Of a DNA stretch of 35,459 nucleotides, positions 33,408 through 35,459 are shown piece by piece. A program made the position numbers and the translations under genes. Numbering within the stretch: position 1 is the first letter of the stretch; each line of letters begins with the position of its first letter. Below the pieces are notes generated by a model. The model was not told the DNA's origin. It did not search any database and was given only the letters and a program-made list of their open reading frames with translations. Location of the stretch: positions 1-35,459 of the forward strand of contig NZ_JAKGAP010000068.1 of assembly GCF_021532375.1 (NCBI RefSeq). Direction: 5' to 3'. Source of the stretch: Paenibacillus alkaliterrae. GTDB taxonomy: Bacteria > Bacillota > Bacilli > Paenibacillales > Paenibacillaceae.

Positions 33408-33430
33408 CAATTATTTGATTCCAATAATTG
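33408..33430 (-). promoter_or_regulatory. Inverted repeat in the phnD 5' region (possible operator)
   Basis: CAATTATT (33408-33415) pairs with AATAATTG (33423-33430) with a seven-base spacer, a few bases upstream of the phnD ribosome site. It could bind a regulator of the transport/selenium operon or fold in the leader. A TATGTT-like -10 box lies just upstream on the minus strand. Confidence 0.4.
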
Positions 33431-33509
33431 AGGTTAACATAATTTCGTGCGAAAAAGAAGGAAAGCTTCAAGCAAGCAGGTTTTCGATCAATATTTTGGA
33501 ACGTTACCG

Positions 33510-33519
33510 GGGCATACTA
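33510..33519 (+). promoter_or_regulatory. Candidate sporulation (sigma-G/F-like) -10 region for the small membrane peptide
   Basis: The string GGGCATACTA contains CATACTA, which matches the sigma-G -10 consensus as I recall it. A weak -35 candidate, CAATA, lies about 19 bases upstream. It is about 40 bases before ATG 33558. Confidence 0.3.
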
Positions 33520-33557
33520 AGCACATAGATCCTTTCAACTCTAGGAGGTGCTGAATC

Positions 33558-33677
33558 ATGCCGTTATGGATTGAATGGCTGCGCGATCACTGGCTGTCCT
33601 TCATGCTTGCCGCCGGTACAATCGTTGCGATCATTTATGTAGTTGCAAACCGTAAATTGCTGTTTTATAAAGAATGA
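33558..33677 (+). CDS. Small single-span membrane protein of 39 residues
   Basis: ATG 33558 has a perfect AGGAGG at the right distance. The peptide begins MPLWIEWLRDHWLS, then a hydrophobic segment (FMLAAGTIVAIIYVVANR), then a short basic end (KLLFYKE). One membrane span is clear. I do not recognise the family. A sporulation-type -10 box upstream and the neighbouring spore-type proteins suggest expression during spore formation. Confidence 0.65.
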   Translation: MPLWIEWLRDHWLSFMLAAGTIVAIIYVVANRKLLFYKE

Positions 33678-33698
33678 CGACCGAGCGTTGCCTTCGTT

Positions 33699-33842
33699 TT
33701 AGGCTTCATGCATAAGCGGCACTCGAAACGCCACAACCGTACCGGCTCCACGCTCGCTGTCAACGATGAGCTGACCGCCGTGGAGCTCAATAATTTCTTT
33801 GCAAATGGCGAGGCCGAGACCGCATCGCCTCTGCCCTCCCAT
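33699..33842 (-). pseudogene. C-terminal remnant of a sensor histidine kinase
   Basis: This short minus-strand frame reads GLGLAICKEIIELHGGQLIV then DSERGAGTVVAFRVPL and a stop at 33699-33701. That is the G2 box and end of a HATPase_c domain. Only about 45 residues remain, and the upstream DNA does not continue the domain. It is a decayed fragment in the gap between the small membrane peptide and the CotF-like gene. Confidence 0.7.
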
Positions 33843-33980
33843 GCATACATAATTTCTTAATCATTTTCCGCATATCGTTAGAGCTTGTTCCCGCTACCGA
33901 TTCCTATCGAATATTTATTTGTGTATTGGACAAATTATAATGGGTTTAAAATTCATGAGTTTCTATTAGGAGGAAATGAA

Positions 33981-34592
33981 TTGGCAGCGCATTTGGGAGC
34001 ACATGAAACAATGGAAGTCCATGAAATATTGACAGCTACGATAGACGGAATTAATTTATTCCAGTTATATCGACCGTTCGCAAAGGATCAGCAGCTAATT
34101 CAAATGCTGGATAAACAGCTTCATTTCACGATTAACGAGTATAATCAAACCGTCCAATCCCTAAACCAGCAAGGTATGAGCGAAGCGGTGCCATATCGTT
34201 CGATAAGAAACGTCGCACCGATATACGGCCTTGACAATCCTGTTCCTCAAAGCCCGAACGTTTCGATGAACCAGATGGATGACCGGGATGTTGCAAGCGG
34301 CATGCTTGGGTTTCATAAAACATCAGCGACGATGAAAATAATTGCTTCACTTGAATGTGCCAATCCTCAGCTTCGCAGAATGATGCAGCAAGGAGCGGTA
34401 AATTGCTCCGAACAAGCCTACGAAGTGTGGCAATATATGAATCAAGCCGGCTACTATCAAGTACCGACAATGAAAGAAATGACAACGAATACCGTGCTTA
34501 ACAGCTATCAGCCTGCAGGCTATGCGGCAAATCAAACGAGCTTATACCAACCGCAGCAAAATATAAATTCTCAAATGAATATCACGCAATAG
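33981..34592 (+). CDS. CotF-like spore coat family protein
   Basis: A 203-residue protein starting at TTG 33981, seven bases after AGGAGG. The frame is open further back, but without a ribosome site. The N-terminal half (AAHLGAHETMEVHEILTATI, LQFTI-like helices, FAKDQQLIQMLDKQLHFTI) is helical and matches the CotF/YhcQ-type coat family. The C-terminal half contains a second helical unit (LGFHKTSATMKIIASLECAN) and ends in a Gln/Asn/Tyr-rich tail (YQPAGYAANQTSLYQPQQN), as in many coat proteins. Probably made in the mother cell and placed in the coat. A DUF3231 gene follows on the same strand. Confidence 0.72.
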   Translation: MAAHLGAHETMEVHEILTATIDGINLFQLYRPFAKDQQLIQMLDKQLHFTINEYNQTVQSLNQQGMSEAVPYRSIRNVAPIYGLDNPVPQSPNVSMNQMDDRDVASGMLGFHKTSATMKIIASLECANPQLRRMMQQGAVNCSEQAYEVWQYMNQAGYYQVPTMKEMTTNTVLNSYQPAGYAANQTSLYQPQQNINSQMNITQ

Positions 34593-34700
34593 TCTACTTG
34601 CCAGAACTGGTAACGATTCGGCAGTTTAAAAACGACGGTATTCCAATACAATAACTACGTTTTGAAAACAACTGACGACTGACAAGGAGCGTATTATGAA

Positions 34701-35219
34701 ATGGGTATTTTAAGCGGTAATCCTAAAAATGAGCCATTGCATTATGGAGAGATATATGATGTTTGGCAATTTTCGATGATAGCCAAAGGCTGTATTTCAT
34801 CAAATAAAGCCTTGAAATTTCATGCTGGGGATACGGAATTAAAAAAAATGTTTGATCAGCTAATCGAACAAGCCGAATTGGAAGCCCGCGAATGCGATAC
34901 AATTTTGAACCGTAACGGAATAGTACCTCCCCCTGCTCTACCGGACCGGCCGGAAGCTAAATTGGAGGATATTCCAATCGGAGCCAGATATAATGATGTG
35001 GAGATTGCCCCGATGTTATCTGTTGACCTTGCGGCTGGATTAGTAGCATGCAGCCAAATAATGGGGACATCGATAAGAGAAGACGTCATTGCATTATTCA
35101 CGAAATACCATGCTGCTAAAGCGGAAATGGGACTGAAAGTATTGCGCATGAGTAAAGATAAAGGTTGGTTGGTTCCGCCGCCATTGCAAATCAAAAGACC
35201 TGAACTCGTGGAAGCATAG
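34701..35219 (+). CDS. DUF3231-type protein, found in spore formers
   Basis: A 172-residue protein beginning MGILSGNPKNEPLHYGEIYD. AAGGAG lies about eleven bases upstream. The all-helical sequence (YDVWQFSMIAKGCISSNKAL, KKMFDQLIEQAELEARECD, NRNGIVPPPALPDRPEA, GWLVPPPLQIKRPELVEA) fits one DUF3231 unit, related in fold to ferritin-like/CotF helical bundles. Function is not established. It probably shares a spore-related role with the CotF-like neighbour. A terminator follows. Confidence 0.8.
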   Translation: MGILSGNPKNEPLHYGEIYDVWQFSMIAKGCISSNKALKFHAGDTELKKMFDQLIEQAELEARECDTILNRNGIVPPPALPDRPEAKLEDIPIGARYNDVEIAPMLSVDLAAGLVACSQIMGTSIREDVIALFTKYHAAKAEMGLKVLRMSKDKGWLVPPPLQIKRPELVEA

Positions 35220-35227
35220 AATTCTAC

Positions 35228-35258
35228 AAAAACAGCCCTTAACAATAGTTAAGGGCTG
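35228..35258. terminator. Bidirectional terminator between the DUF3231 gene and the rRNA operon
   Basis: CAGCCCTTAAC (35233-35243) pairs perfectly with GTTAAGGGCTG (35248-35258) around AATA. Five T follow on the minus strand, and CTTATATT follows on the plus strand. Confidence 0.85.
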
Positions 35259-35283
35259 CTTATATTATGAAATATTAATAAAC

Positions 35284-35311
35284 TCAAAAAAACCACCATC
35301 AGTGGCTTTCA
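35284..35311 (-). terminator. First terminator downstream of the 23S rRNA
   Basis: On the minus strand AAAGCCAC and GTGGTTTT pair (with one G-T) around TGATG, running into a stretch of T. It lies about 95 bases past the 23S end, upstream of the stronger terminator at 35228-35258. Confidence 0.5.
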
Positions 35312-35405
35312 GTTTATGCGATTTACACGCTGAAAACTGGATGCAAAGCAAGCATAGTATTCTTTAGCTGTTGTCTGCCGGATGTATGGGTCCAGGCAAA
35401 CGGTT

Positions 35406-35459
35406 TTAGGATAAGCCCTCGACCGATTAGTATTCGTCAGCTGCACACATTGCTGTGCT
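35406..35459 (-). rRNA. 3' end of 23S rRNA (partial, runs off the right edge)
   Basis: The reverse complement contains CAGCTGACGAATACTAATCG and GGTCGAGGGCTTATCCTAAA, the well-conserved 3' end of Bacillus-type 23S rRNA. The mature end is near 35406 (uncertain by a few bases). Between it and the terminators there is no 5S rRNA gene, only a spacer containing CTGAAAACTGGAT-like sequence on the plus strand. Confidence 0.9.

Noticed and set aside
33665..33850. A 61-codon minus-strand ORF overlapping the kinase fragment
   Set aside because: It is a frame shadow of the histidine-kinase remnant, which reads as a clear G2 box in another frame.
1..35459. CRISPR arrays and tRNA genes
   Set aside because: No regularly spaced repeats beyond the 23-bp tandem array, and no tRNA-like cloverleaf or T-loop sequence was noticed by eye.

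Overview
The window looks like a chromosome segment from an endospore-forming Firmicute of the Paenibacillaceae (Paenibacillus or Cohnella type). The grounds are strong AGGAGG ribosome sites, frequent TTG and GTG starts, a Bacillus-like core block (yerB, yerC, dgkB and a 23S rRNA m5U methyltransferase), spore-coat type proteins (CotF-like, VrrA/YqfQ-like, DUF3231), and the 3' end of a Bacillus-type 23S rRNA at the right edge. It has two halves: an AT-rich accessory island (about 1-21,445) and a GC-richer core half (about 21,450-35,459). The composition changes sharply at the 3' end of the rRNA methyltransferase gene.

Island. The left edge carries what looks like the end of an IS3-type insertion sequence and a 23-bp tandem repeat. 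Next come a VapBC-type toxin-antitoxin pair, an unrecognised gene enclosed by about 85-bp inverted repeats, a broken small gene, and a large unrecognised protein with a possible PD-(D/E)XK nuclease motif. A 1253-residue STAND NTPase with a nuclease-like N-terminus (Avs-like) follows. Then a tight three-gene operon encodes an MmeI-like adenine methylase, an SF2 helicase and a GIY-YIG nuclease. The right end holds three large serine recombinases in two similar modules. Each module begins with a leader terminator hairpin sharing an ACGGGAG motif, followed by tiny ORFs and then recombinase genes. The recombinases read toward the rRNA methyltransferase gene, whose 3' end is the likely insertion site. 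I read this as a recombinase-mobilised defence island.

Core half, first part. Mostly on the minus strand are the rRNA methyltransferase, a diacylglycerol-kinase-like lipid kinase, a CbiX/SirB-like chelatase and YerC. Then come a VrrA-like protein on the plus strand, the DUF3048 lipoprotein YerB and an alpha/beta hydrolase.

Core half, second part. A minus-strand operon phnD-phnE-phnC-selD-mnmH joins a phosphonate-type ABC transporter to selenophosphate synthetase and tRNA 2-selenouridine synthase. The phnC and selD reading frames overlap by more than 60 bases. This suggests, without proving it, that the transporter supplies a selenium compound. The right end has a small membrane peptide, a decayed histidine-kinase fragment, two spore-type proteins, and rRNA terminators in front of the 23S 3' end.
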